DNA of 64,000 bases from Agrocybe praecox (Eukaryota > Basidiomycota > Agaricomycetes > Agaricales > Agrocybaceae). The position numbers were made by a program, and so were the translations under genes. The DNA lies in the NCBI GenBank assembly GCA_964017145.1, contig OZ024843.1:4110443-4174442 (forward strand), written 5' to 3'. Below the pieces are notes generated by a model, which saw only the letters and a program-made list of their open reading frames with translations, made no database searches and was not told the DNA's origin. The first letter of the stretch is position 1, and every line of letters starts with the position of its first letter. Positions 22,316 through 35,437 of the stretch are shown here, one piece after another.

Positions 22316-24536
22316 ATGCATTACCTCCTGGCAGCGTTCCTCCTTTCTTTCCTTTCAGCACAGCATGCTGCCGCGGCGCCCTCCCCTGCCAGTCTAAATG
22401 CCGATTTTGCGCTGCTATCACAAAATGCCTTGGATTGTCAGTTCATTTTCTTTTGTGGCTTTCGCATGAAATTGACTGTCGTTATTTCATAGCATCACCG
22501 AAAACAAGCGCACTTCTCATAGCAAAAGCGTTTACCCTAACAGACGCCGTCGAGGCTTGTGCAGCTTTCAGCGAAACACTTTTATCGATACCCGTTCCTC
22601 CCTCCCCAGACAGCAAGAAAGTCGACCAGGACATACATTCAATAATGTCAACCCTTGGGCTGTTCTCGCGTTTCCGGAAGACGATGTTTTGGGTAGACGT
22701 GGAGGACAATCAGGGTTGCTCAGTAATTTCCACGAACGGACGCCTGCAAAGCGTGCAGTGCGACAGTCGGTTGCCTGTATTCTGTACAGCGATGAATGAG
22801 GACAAGGAAGCGAGGCAAATTGAAGTAACGTCGAAAGAAGTCAATTATGTCGGGTATGTTCTTTCTTTCTCTGTCGTTCCTCCACTCTTGCTTACTACAA
22901 CCAGCACCCGAGACGTTCATTCATTCCGTTTCCTTGGGATTCCGTACTCAGCTCCAACACGAAGATTCTCACATTCCAGCGTCATTCCTGAACAAACATT
23001 GGAGGATCCAGACAAGATTCAGACGGTTAACACTCTTCGTTCAAAAGCGGGTTGTCCTTTAAAAGTCGGAGAAATCTCCAAAGACGAGGATTGCCTTAGC
23101 CTGGACATATTTACACCCTATCTCCCTGTAAACCCGGCCAGGTCGAAGATGATGAAGCCCGTGTTGGTATGGTTCGAGGACGACGGTTACAGCAAGGACG
23201 GTGGAAATATGGTCAGTCGAAGCGACGTGGTTGTCGTTCGCGTTAAGTCCAGGTTCGTATCACTTTACTTTGTTAGACATGAGTCTAATTTACCTTGTTC
23301 AGATTGGGAGCCTTAGGTTACCTCACCCTCAACGACGGCATCACAAATGGAAATTTTGGACTGGGCGATAAAGTGCGTTTCTTTCAAACTGATTTCCTTT
23401 CCCATTCTGACATAAACCATAGGTAACTGCTCTGCAATGGATCCGAGCTCACATTGCCGATTTTGGCGGTGACCCGACGCTCGTTACAATCCAAGGCGAA
23501 GCCCAGACCATTACAGCACTCCTTGGAGCCGAGAAGGCATGGGGTCTGTTCATTGGTGCTATCATGCATGGTACTCAAGAAAACACCCACGAAGCTATGT
23601 ATTCAACTGCAGAGGAGAACTATCATGCGTACAGCAAGAAAGTCGTGGACTCTAGTCCTTGTCATGATGACTCGGAGGAAGACGTAGTGAAATGTTTGAG
23701 AAACATGCCTCTGAAGGATTTATTGGAGGCATCAGAAGGTTCGACGAATAGGTCCGTTTTCTTTCAATTGTATTTTTTTCATGTATTCCTGTGCTAAATT
23801 TAGCACATTGAAGAATTGTCCAAGACGGCACCTACGTCACAACTTCGGAACTCAAATTCGACGAACTTGGCGAGATGGTTAGAGTCCATGTCATGTTTGG
23901 CTGGGAAAATAACGGCGAGAAGGACGACAGGGCCATCGTCGCAGAGGTCAACACCGATGATGAGGGGAGAAACGACACAGGAAGTGAAAGGGCAAACATC
24001 GATATTGATCTTGGATTCGGACCTGGTCAGGAAGTACTGATGGATTCGAATTCGACACATTCGTCAGAGAATAATGACAGGGATAGAAGGTACCTTTTTT
24101 TCCCTTTCTTCTCCCACATTCGCTCGCTAATCTTTGTCCAAGTTCTTCTTGCCAATATCAGATCAAAGCCATCAAATCATCCAAAACCGACCTTTTCCCT
24201 TCCGTGTGGGCATACACCTACAATAAGAAGTACGAAAACGCTTTATACGGCACCCTCGCCATACCCGACAGCGACGAGAATGCAAAATCAGACTTGCTAC
24301 TTCTCGCACAAAATACAGTGGATGCGATTGGAGCGTTTGCCAGAGCGTCGAACCCCAATCCTTCACAGGGCTATTTGGATGCCCGAGGTTACGTATATGC
24401 AGTCGATAAATGGCTGCCGTTGAAGGCATTCGGACAACCCGTGGATGAGACCTCGGAGAATAATGGATGGCCAGTGAGGGTATTAGATGCTCCTCCAAGG
24501 AATACAGTATTCCATGGGCACACCTGCGTTTCTTAA
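22316..24536 (+). CDS. Secreted type-B carboxylesterase-like protein, catalytic residues lost
   Basis: Fold of a type-B carboxylesterase, probably without esterase activity. MHYLLAAFLLSFLSAQHAAA is a signal peptide. An N-terminal cysteine domain follows (FWVDVEDNQGCSVIS ... CDSRLPVFCTA), as in many mushroom members of this family. The esterase core is recognisable: SFRFLGIPYS, EDCLSLDIFTPYLP, KPVLVWFEDDGY, GNMVSRSDVVVVRV, GYLTLNDGITNGNFGLGDKV and IRAHIADFGGDPTLVTIQGE. The oxyanion-hole motif, normally HGG, reads EDD here, with a loop shortened by several residues. The nucleophile motif, normally GxSxG, reads GEAQT, with no serine. The downstream part is unusually acidic (GEKDDRAIVAEVNTDDEGRN). 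Introns are short and the frame stays open to HTCVS at 24536, so the gene is not obviously broken. It may be a pseudo-enzyme with a binding role, or an early pseudogene. Confidence 0.78.
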
Positions 24537-24833
24537 GTAAAGTCATGTTTATTTGAGATTACAAACCTTTGTTCAATGTATAGCCATTATGCGATAGTTG
24601 AATATGACGGAATGGTCTAGGTATTTCGACGATCTGCACATCATGTGACGAGGAGTTGATGGACGCGACGCGACTTGACGCGATCTGATCATAATAGGAA
24701 TGATGCGGTAGTGACCATTTTATTTTGGTACATACATAGCAAGAGGTTGGAAGACGAAGGCAAACCGATTTCCTCAATATATTCCTTACACACAAAACTA
24801 CACCTCTGGTAATAAACCTGGAGAGTCTTAATT

Positions 24834-25556
24834 CTAGACCACTGTTGCGTTGGTTGTGTTATAGAGAGCAATGGTTTGTACCAAGGCGTCCGCAATGGCA
24901 TCGAACATCTCGCTGACGAGGGTGGTATACATCTGATGAAATGTTTTATCAGGAAACGTGTAAATGATTTTAGCATGGAGTATGTGCTCACGCCAGCAAC
25001 GTTCTCAAAGTCTTGCCTCGAGTTTGAAACAAACCCGCTGTACGCTATGAGAGTTGAGTTGATCGCATTTCCTTCTCCGAAGCTTATTAGCTGGGGCTGG
25101 AAGATTCGGAGTTGCTGAAGAACTTGTAAGGCTCTAAACTCAAGACTGAGGAGTTGCGTATATCCGACAGAGATATCGAACATATTAAGCGACGTGGGTG
25201 CATTCTATAAGATCCATAAGAATGTGAATGATTTCCACGGTATAAAAAATTTCGATAACATGCCTCAAAGTCACTCTCACTATTCTTGATCAACGTGACT
25301 CCCCCCTGAAGAGACTGGACAATTTCCTACACAAGCTTATGTTAGCCTCTAGTAGTAAGCCATTGGGATATCCGCTATTCACACCTTTGCTCTAACAGTC
25401 GATGGGGATTCTTGGAACTCGAGTAATGAGTCTTCCGCACCAATTAGCTCTTCTTCGAGGACGGATAGCTCCGCTTCTACCTGAAGAATGGAAAGGGAAG
25501 TTGTTCCTGGTTGAGACGTTAATTGTCCCTGGTGATGCCAGCAACCATTTCCATAT
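24834..25556 (-). CDS. Small unrecognised protein, start unresolved
   Basis: Several minus-strand exons chain well at the 3' end: VEAELSVLEEELIGAEDSLL (about 25390-25490), EIVQSLQGGVTLIKNSESDF (about 25265-25330), NAPTSLNMFDISVGYTQLLS running on to RQDFENVAG (about 24985-25207), and a last exon MYTTLVSEMFDAIADALVQT ending NATVV at the stop 24834-24836. Composition suggests a helical, possibly secreted protein of 150-200 residues. I do not recognise the family. The first exon is not resolved; candidate ATGs lie at about 25548-25577, directly behind the peroxidase stop on the same strand. No clear signal peptide was found. Confidence 0.42.
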
Positions 25557-25625
25557 CCACTGCATTGGCTACATCAAGCTTCTCATTGGCCTCCAAGGAA
25601 ATACATCAAAATTACCGGAATGGAC

Positions 25626-27277
<1,652 letters not shown>

Positions 27278-29287
27278 TCTTCCCTCCCTTTTATACTGGT
27301 AAGCTTGTAAGCGTCTCGTCAAAGAAGTGTCGTTTACCCCAACTTCGTATTAGGTATCGGGGGTAAATTGATCATAATAGACCTTGTCTCTCTCTTAGAA
27401 CCACCGGTTGGCAATCGATAATTACTGGGCACTCATGGGATAGAATCTTTTCAAGATAATTGCAGCTTTATCACTGAAGTTTCCCACGTATTTTTGGGTG
27501 TTCCTACGGCTGATTGACTCTGATGCACTACTTGTAGGCAATTTTTCCCTGTATATATATAGAGTTCGCACCATCGCTCTTCTCCCTCTAAAATGATCCG
27601 TTTTTTGAATAGTGTATCCATTTTTATTAAAAGACCCACGGATAGAACGGACGGGTTTAGCGTACTTCTATCCATTAAGCACGGTATAGTGAGTTTTTCC
27701 GCAATCATTTTCTCTTCCAAATCGCAGAATCTGTAACTTGATTATGCTAATTTTCTCTGAAGATTCGCTCGGAGTCCGAACTTACAAACTATTTGTGTTT
27801 CAATTTTAAAAGATGGTTCTTTGCTCTGTAGTTTGGAAAATAATGTCCTCGAGTACCAGTGAACGCAACCTATGTAGAGATTGAGGATGCAGTACTTAGT
27901 GCCCATATCTATTGCGATTAGATTGCACGCTTAAAATAGACTCAGGTACGTGTGATGTCAAAATTCCTTCCTTGGCTTCGGAGATAAAATGAATATCCCG
28001 TTCAAAGGGTCGTCGTTTCTATATATATCTGCAATAACGTATCACACGGATCAACGTTCAACGTTACGTTCAAGCTCAAGCCTGCCCAGGATATGTGTTC
28101 CACACCACGTCAGGATACAATTACGACTTCCATCAATACAGATACGTCACCTCCAGGGGTACCGAGGGAACCGTAATCTAAACTAAGGAATGTGACTTTA
28201 TCTTTATTCGTCTTTGGCCTTTAACGAATTCTGTATCGCGCGTAGACAACGGGATATCATCATACATGGAAGGTAAATCTGGTTCTACTGACAATACCAA
28301 GAGGGTGGCTGGGAGAACCAGAACTACCTTCGTTCATCTGATTTGCCGATCTATCAAACTCGGTGTAAAGCCGGTTCGGTATTTTATTCCACGCGAATGA
28401 TATGTAAATATGTCAGATTCCCCCCTGAGTCGAGTGTAGTATTTGGTATGAGTACGATGATGAGAATTCGGTATGCGTGCAGTGACCGAGCTTCGCCCTA
28501 TCAACTAAATAATATATGCAATGAACGCCTTTGTGAACTGTGACGAGAACTACGTTCCTTCGTCTAATTTATTTTATCTGCATTCCAACTTCGGCTACTG
28601 TGCTGGAGCGTGAGACTATTTTGCCGTCGGGCCGCTGGCCATGAGACTCAAGTAAGCCCAACTTGAGCTTGAAGCTTGAAGCTTGGAGTTTTGAACTTGC
28701 AGCTTTGAGATTGGAAGGGAGAACCATCGATGTACGAATACGGGTGTAATAGCAACTAGCTCAACAGTATAGACACTTCAAAGATTCAGGGGCACATAAT
28801 GCCTAGTCATTGACACCCTTTGTCGTCGGATATCATGCTTCAGCGTCATGTATAAATAATGCTTAATTCTTATATAATAAGAAGCGGATCTTCTATATAC
28901 CCCTGAAGAAGTATGTCTAGCCTTGCCTTAGGCATGATCGGTCAGACCCTCGACCACTAGTGGTCTTATTAAGAAAATTTAAAAATTCGCCTTTTCTTGG
29001 ACGCTCAAATTCTCTTGTCACAGGAACCTCTGACTAGTCAGGCCATCGTACTTTCTGTCCCCGATGTCACGCCTATTTTCTAAAAATACCACTCGGGTTC
29101 TCAAGCTTGATATACTTTGCATACATACGCTTCAAGTATTACCCTTCAGTCGCTCAAAGTCAACGTCAGAGGTAAGGAACTAGCTGCATGTAGCGGCTAG
29201 ACAATAGATGTTCCTGAACACTGAGTAGAGAGATACAGTTTATAAAGTCGCAATAAATTCTACATCCCTGAGTCAACGAATTACGCG
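27278..29287. other. Intergenic, AT-rich, low-complexity patches
   Basis: No convincing gene. A short tandem AGCTTGA/AGCTTGG repeat lies at about 28663-28690. The rest is AT-rich. Confidence 0.5.
29241..29247 (+). promoter_or_regulatory. TATA-like box of WSC gene
   Basis: TATAAAG lies 47 bases before the ATG at 29288. Confidence 0.5.
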
Positions 29288-31161
29288 ATGAACCTCGAGT
29301 CCTTCCGCAATCTGCTTCGCGTTATCACTGCATTATTAGTAGTGAGTCTTTTCTCTCTCTTAAATTGTTCTTCGATCGTGTACGTAATACTCATAACCAA
29401 ATTAGGTGTCGGTAGAGGCGTCCCCTTTCCAGAATATCGAGGCTCGCCAGAGCAATTTACCGGCGCCATGGTCATCAATTGGATGCTACACGTAATGGAG
29501 ACTCCAAATAATTTAAGACGCTCCTCAAGCTGATTTTATTAATCTAGTGACATTACAACTTCCCGCACACTTCGTGTGGCTTCCTTCACCGATGTCAATA
29601 GCATGACCATTGAATCCTGCCTGACCTTCTGTACTCCTGCAGGATACAAGTTCGCCGGCGTGGAATTTTCTAGGGTGAGTACATTCTTTTGTAGGGGATA
29701 GATCACTCGCTAACTTACCTTTACTCGCCACAGGAATGCTGTTAGTATTAAATTTGCTCAGATATTCAGGCGTTACTCAAACTGCACGACGCACGTGCAT
29801 GCATTCAGATTGCGATAATGTTATTGAATCCCCTGGAGTTCCTACCTCGGCCAGTTCTTGCAACATGGCCTGCACAGGAAATGCGAATGAAATATGTGGT
29901 GGTGCTGGGGCAATCAATATCTTCCAAAAGTAATCTCACGGTTTATCGTCCCTATATTTATTCCCACCTGATTGACGCTGTATCAAAGCACGGCAGTTGG
30001 TACACCTACAACAACCACACCGACTACAGCACCGACGGTTACTGGTTCCCCTACGTCCTCCACCAGTAGTCCTGCACCAACAACCACAATTAAACAAACT
30101 GCTGGAACCTTCGAATATCAAGGCTGCTATTTGTAAGTATACCCAATATATTACTCTCTTAGCCAATTTAACGCACTGCTCAGGGACGGCGTCAATGGTG
30201 CTTCTCGCTCACTTGTCCATCAACTTTCTATTCCTGGAGGAGTCACTGTTGAAAGCTGTACTGCTGCCTGCAAAGCAGGTGGATTCATCCTCGCCGGACT
30301 AGAGTTCGCTCAAGAATGTTGTAAGTCGAAAATTCGTCTTCCGACATCGTCTCATTAAAATTACTGCGTCCCAGGGTGCGATATATACATGCCTTTGGCC
30401 TCAATCGCTCCTGATTCAAATTGCAATATGCCATGCAATGCTGATGCGACCGAGTTCTGTGGTGCCGGAAATCGACTTTCACTTTATGTGGACACGAGTG
30501 TGGCCCCATTGGATTTATCAATCTGTTTAGATAACGCCCAACTTCAAGCCGGAAATGTACCTGAATTTAATTTTGATCTGGAAGCGAGGTTCATACCCGC
30601 CTCGCAGGGATCACCGGTCAGCACAGCTGTACAGCTTGGGAATTCACCCGTTCCTTTGGCATCAAGTCCAAACGGTCTGCATCTGGAAATTTTGGGGGTA
30701 AGCGTATAAACAAATAGCATTGGTCCACTTACCCATGCATTTGTCTTTCAGCCTAGAGTAGCAGGCCTGGGCCACACGTACACCATGGGAACAGACACTA
30801 TCGGACAACTAGAAGTCATGATCTCAAAGAACACTCAAGGTATATCGACTGGATCTGCGGTCGTCCCCGTAGCAGGTGGCCCACAATTCTTCGATGTTGG
30901 GACGTTTGATAACTTCCCGGAGCTGTTTATGTATTGCCCTCAGGTATGTATCTACGGTTCTGTATGGGGTCAAACTAAAATTAACCATAACCTTTCTAGC
31001 CCAACCAATTTTCTCGTTCGACTTACATTGGCCCCCCTCTTCTTGGAGCATTCCATAACACGAGTGTATGGGCCTTGTGCAATGGCGGCTTGATATACCA
31101 GCCAAATTCCACATCGGGGACCTGCACAAGTGTTGTTCTCGCAATGACGCAATCAATCTGA
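29288..31161 (+). CDS. Secreted protein with two WSC domains
   Basis: Probable cell-wall or extracellular carbohydrate-binding protein. Signal peptide MNLESFRNLLRVITALLV, cut by an intron (GTGAGT at 29341 to AG) before VSVEASPFQN. The first WSC domain runs from IGCYTDITTSRTLRVASFTD through SCLTFCTPAGYKFAGVEFSR-EC to CNMACTGNANEICGG. A Thr/Pro-rich linker follows (TPTTTTPTTAPTVTGSP). The second WSC domain runs from YQGCYLDGVNGASRSLVHQL through AQECWCDIYM to CNMPCNADATEFCGAGN. The C-terminal part (APLDLSICLDNAQLQAGN ... GGPQFFDVGTFDNFPELFMY ... VVLAMTQSI) is an unrecognised, probably beta-rich domain. Both WSC domains have an intron directly after the Glu-Cys pair in the same phase. In the first this requires a 7-base exon and a 29-base intron. 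The stop is at 31159-31161. There is no membrane helix, so it is likely soluble rather than a Wsc-type sensor. Confidence 0.82.
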
Positions 31162-31883
31162 GGTCTTATGATGGACTTGCCTCGGGGCTGGTGATAGGTT
31201 ATTTGCTCGTACACGTTTCAAATTGTATAATTTTGAAAAGCACAAAAAATTTACATCTCATATTTCATGTCAAATTTGTGCTCGTACGCATCAGGATGCA
31301 TGCAAGGCGCGTCACGTCTAGATCCAGGTACCAATAAGTGGACGCGCGCTAAACGCATGACCCAAATAGATCGTAGTGGGATGGTTGGTTGAAGGTTCAG
31401 AACTTTTGGCCTACCAAGCGAGACGGTAGTAGTCTCAAAAAATGTGTATCTGAAACTCTAATCCTTCGAACGATTTCTCTGGGACCGTTTACTGCGTCGA
31501 AGATCCAATATAAGTACCTCAACCCAGAAGGCCTAAGTAAACATGATCAGATCATCAATTTGAGAATGATGGCATCGTTCGGCCGAGCTACTGCCGGGGG
31601 CGTGAACGTACCCATTCCTTGTTGGCATTGATTATTTCGCTTTTATAGTCCTCAACATGTTATCGGGTAATAGACGTATAACAATGCCAATTGAATGTGA
31701 ACCTCATTGAGTCAGAGTGAGTAGTGAATACGTGTACGATGGTACTATTGCTTGTACCCTTCTTGCTCAGTGCTCTCACAATTTTCGGACGTACAAGCTT
31801 CAATAGACTTTTCCAAGTTTAATATATTTGTGTATTTATTTATCTGACAGTAGTTCTCCCCAATCACATACATGCATATATGA
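31162..31883. other. Intergenic between convergent WSC and HET genes
   Basis: No coding frame recognised; AT-rich, no clear repeat. Confidence 0.45.
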
Positions 31884-34226
31884 CTACAATCCCTCGAATT
31901 TAACTTTTCCTACCAATTTGCGTACCGCAATTTGTTTGTGATGACTACTCATTGTGTCCCCTCTTTCTGGAATCGTTATGGTGAGATTAATCTCGCCGAT
32001 GGGACTACTGTGTATGAGAAAGCTGCCACTAAGATGGTCAGACATGACCAAATATGAAATGGCACGGTCCATTCCGTCCACTTTAACGACTAGCGCAAAT
32101 GTGCCGTTCACAGGTTCTCGGCAGACCTTTATCTGGTCAATGGAAACGTCCACTGGAATAATTCCCCACAAGTGCAGGGAAAGTGGTGATGGTGATGTAG
32201 ACACCGATGTAGAATCAGCTTCACTTTCCTTGTAGAAGGGTATTTCGACGACGACAAGGCGAGCCATCGAACGAGCCTCAAGCGGAATCTTCTCAAGATA
32301 TAATTTGGCGACGTCTTGGACTGACCAAAACACGAGACCTTGCATCGGTATCATATCCCCGTATACAGCGTATTTTGCAAATGTTTTCATAGAAACGTCT
32401 AGATCTCCGTCCAAGGAAATCACGTCGTCTACTTTAGCTCCGGAGATGATTACAAAGGAATATTCCGCGTCCTCATCGTCGATTGTATTCCATTCTGTGG
32501 GTGTCTTGATCCGGTTGAGAGAATGTATCAGGTGAGACACAGTGTCGGCCCTTCCAGTAAAAATCGGTGCCCCAGGAAATTCTGCCTCATTTGTCGCATT
32601 CAGTTGCGAATGTTCCTTGGCGTACAACAGGAATATATCGGCGCCGTTACCAATAGGTCCGTCGGTTTTCGTATCTGGCAAGAAGTCATATACGCTGACT
32701 CCCTGTTGTCGGAGTGCACGTTTGACCTTGCGAAGAGCGATGAGGAAAGAGTCATGTGGGTTGTACGCGTATTGAATGTTACACATTGACGCCCAACATG
32801 CGACGAGATCAGCCTCATATTTTGCCTCGCGTTTACTTGCTGCGAATACGGAGAGAAGGAGAGTAAGACGTGCTCTAGTTTGTGATATGGGATTGACACG
32901 AGGGGATATAAAATGGGGACCATCCTGAGAGGCTTGACGCGGCGGAAGTAAACTCCGAACACCCAGTAGATGGTCGACGCCCGAGTGTGGAAAGTTGGCC
33001 TGAAAGGAGACTTTCTTTGGGTCCAATTCCTCATAAGAAAGAAAAAGATCCTCGTCAGGGAATAGAGATTTGACGATGTTGAAAAATGGAGGAATTTTGC
33101 CTCGAGAAATACCGGGACCGAGATTGATCTCGGTGTACTGGTGTTGAAGTATCTTGTATCGGCTGATCAGCATCGCAGCCCCTAAAACGAGACTCTTGAG
33201 ATTACTACAGGTGTCTCCAACAGTTCTCGACTCTTCTCCGTCAGAACTTTGGACGGTCTTGCCGTCACCTCCTTCGACCGCTATCTCCAGGTCGTTAGCT
33301 AAAGCCCACTCTTGGAATGTCCACGCTCGACGAAAGTAAACATATTGGTACAGGTTTCGCGCGAGTGTCACGATGTTGTGTATGAAGTCTTGGCACACAG
33401 AGGTGAGAACCTTTGTGCTTTCTCCGGTGTGGGGATCGGTGATTTCATATTCTGAGTTGTCAATAAAGTTGAAACGACGGGCGAGAATGACTGTCGCGTA
33501 AAGCTCGAGTGTCTTCAGAATGTCATAAGCGGTCTTGTCAGATTCCGGCAAGAGGACCGACACGGAGGTCGCATTCTTGTAGATATGACCCATCACGGCG
33601 ACACAGCGGGCGATATCGGTTGGATCCTGCTGATTTATGGATAATGCATCTAACCACACGGTATTTCGCGCTCCTCCGAGTTCCATGAGATTGCAGAACC
33701 GTTGGGAACTGACCATCGGCACCAAAGTAGTTTGACCGCAGCTCGTGCACGAGATAGAAAGAGGCGCCAGTGGCAAAGACCCCCAGACATAGGAAAGGGT
33801 CTTATAAGCCCCTACACCCGCTGTCGGGACGCCTGAAATAATCCTAACTGGTTCTCCACTCCTGAGATTGAAGATAAAATGCTCATAACAGTTCCTGCAT
33901 TTTTGGAAGACGAGGGGTGCTGTTGTAGAGACAGGCGCATTAGCACTGTGAACCCCCTGTTCAGTGGGTAACGCGGCTGGAAGGGGTGCTCGTAGTATCG
34001 TCTGGCATATTTTCGAGTTGCTTTTCCGCATCATAATGTGAGTACCATCCATCAGAAGGGCTGAATCGTCTGGTCGTCCGCCGTTCTCATATATATTGGC
34101 AATCTGAGAGAGGAGGTTATGTCCTCGGTCGTCAATGGTAGGGTAATCATAAACATCGTCCAGCGTGAATTTCCATACAGTCGGAGCCTTCGAAGCTTGA
34201 GGTGTTTCGGAAGAGGCAGACATCAC
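31884..34226 (-). CDS. HET-domain protein (heterokaryon-incompatibility type)
   Basis: HET domains act in fungal self/non-self recognition and can trigger cell death; they have a TIR-like fold. This is a single open frame of 780 residues without introns. The three HET blocks are visible: YKTLSYVWGSLPLAP (about residues 143-157), NTVWLDALSINQQDPTDIAR with VMGHIYKNATSVSVLLPESD (about 191-235), and YFRRAWTFQEWALA (about 297-310). The long C-terminal half (about 450 residues) has no repeat or NACHT/ankyrin domain I can see. A short CxxC pair (CTSCGQ, and CRNCYEH before the HET domain) might be incidental. The ATG at 34226 is followed at once by a second in-frame ATG; either could be used. The gene lies between a WSC gene and a broken dehydrogenase fragment, and no partner gene is evident. 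Confidence 0.85.
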   Translation of the reverse strand: MMSASSETPQASKAPTVWKFTLDDVYDYPTIDDRGHNLLSQIANIYENGGRPDDSALLMDGTHIMMRKSNSKICQTILRAPLPAALPTEQGVHSANAPVSTTAPLVFQKCRNCYEHFIFNLRSGEPVRIISGVPTAGVGAYKTLSYVWGSLPLAPLSISCTSCGQTTLVPMVSSQRFCNLMELGGARNTVWLDALSINQQDPTDIARCVAVMGHIYKNATSVSVLLPESDKTAYDILKTLELYATVILARRFNFIDNSEYEITDPHTGESTKVLTSVCQDFIHNIVTLARNLYQYVYFRRAWTFQEWALANDLEIAVEGGDGKTVQSSDGEESRTVGDTCSNLKSLVLGAAMLISRYKILQHQYTEINLGPGISRGKIPPFFNIVKSLFPDEDLFLSYEELDPKKVSFQANFPHSGVDHLLGVRSLLPPRQASQDGPHFISPRVNPISQTRARLTLLLSVFAASKREAKYEADLVACWASMCNIQYAYNPHDSFLIALRKVKRALRQQGVSVYDFLPDTKTDGPIGNGADIFLLYAKEHSQLNATNEAEFPGAPIFTGRADTVSHLIHSLNRIKTPTEWNTIDDEDAEYSFVIISGAKVDDVISLDGDLDVSMKTFAKYAVYGDMIPMQGLVFWSVQDVAKLYLEKIPLEARSMARLVVVEIPFYKESEADSTSVSTSPSPLSLHLWGIIPVDVSIDQIKVCREPVNGTFALVVKVDGMDRAISYLVMSDHLSGSFLIHSSPIGEINLTITIPERGDTMSSHHKQIAVRKLVGKVKFEGL

Positions 34227-34700
34227 AAAGGAATAGAGAAGGGATTGGGTAAACCGTAAAAGCGTTCATTGCCCACTTTCGTTTCAAGCATCGAAGGAGG
34301 CGGTGCCAGTTCAACCCAGCTGTTGCAAAACTCAATTGGTTGCCAAATATGTACAAATCCATTGAATTGAAGGCGTGACGAGCGTGACATACTGTATCTA
34401 GTCACCGAGAAGTACTTAATGAATCTCTATCACGGGCACATCGTTTTTTTGCAGCTGAGCGATCCCAAAATTTACCTTGAAGCGAACTAAAAGCTTCTTC
34501 GACTAAGGTAAGCGTCACTCTCGGTGTAGGTCGAAGGGTCGCTAATTCCGACTGCTTCAAGGATGTAGTCAAAGTTCAATCAAAGTTGGTGGTTTTGCCC
34601 TTTTCTATTCCGGCCGAGAAACTTGAACTTTAATATAATTCACAAATTATATCAAGCGTCAGCAGTGTACCGCATTCACGTAAAGCAAGGAGCGTATACC

Positions 34701-34985
34701 TCAGGCGTCTGCACCAAGATTGCGAACACATTCTTCGTTCTTGCCCGAAGCGCTGGCTGTGACTTGTGCCCCGCGTATTTTGGCAAACTGGATAGCGAAA
34801 GCCCCGACAACGGTAGATCCGCCATTGATGAAAATCCTTTGACCAGACTGGATATCAGCTACCTTAATGACGGCTTCATATTCAGAGTAAGGGCTGCTGC
34901 TTGCGTTGGAGTAATAATTGGCGGTCCAATATTCACGAGGGCAGATGCTGGCACACGAACGTACTGCGCGGGTGGGCTTGAGGGG
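34701..34985 (-). pseudogene. Zinc-type alcohol dehydrogenase/quinone reductase fragment
   Basis: Reading the minus strand, one frame gives AQYVRVPASALVNIGPPIIT with PTQAAALT. A second frame then gives KVADIQSGQRIFINGGSTVV, GAFAIQFAKIRGAQVTASAS and GKNEECVRNLGADA, followed by TGA at 34701-34703. These match the middle of medium-chain dehydrogenases: the substrate-domain edge, the INGGST-x-VG nucleotide-binding loop and the LGAD strand. The frame shifts between the two parts, a short stretch is missing, and both ends of the enzyme are absent. No intron explains the changes. It is a remnant of a gene related to quinone oxidoreductases of the RTN4IP1/zeta-crystallin type. Confidence 0.68.
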
Positions 34986-35437
34986 GAAACTTTCAAGGGT
35001 GAACTTCAGGGTTCGGGATCAAGAAGGCTCAATCATGGTGCCCGAGCCAGCCAGCAAGGTATCATTCTCTCGCTGCTTGCGAGAAACGGAGATAGACACA
35101 GGGAGGTAATAAAGGAACTAAGGCGTCTCCTTGAAGCACCCTCCTAGCTATCACCCGCTCTATTTTGCATCCTGCGGCTTCATGCAGCTTCTCTCGTTTA
35201 ATCCTTTATCCAGAAAGCTCCTGAGTGACGTGCTGTCGGGTCGAACTGCCTTGCTTCTGGCGCTAACGTGGGACAAGCTCTCCAGTACTGGACTACTGAA
35301 GACCCTGCGGAGGTATAGAGGTGAACTGACCTTGACAAATTAACAAATATTTACGGGTCGTTCAGGATTTGGGGGTGTATATAAGGTATGTACGCCGCAA
35401 CGCCGCTATCTCTTGTCTCCTAATCTTCTTCTTTCTA

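Noticed and set aside
24662..24674. GACGCGACGCGAC as a telomere- or centromere-like repeat
   Set aside because: Only two or three units, dispersed singly across the window; no tandem array.
28660..28692. Short AGCTTGA tandem as a CRISPR-like or satellite array
   Set aside because: Only a few imperfect units of about 7 bases with no spacers; ordinary low-complexity DNA, and the host is a fungus.
34623..35147. Plus-strand frame of 174 codons
   Set aside because: It overlaps the minus-strand dehydrogenase remnant, whose motifs are clear; the plus frame has no recognisable domain.
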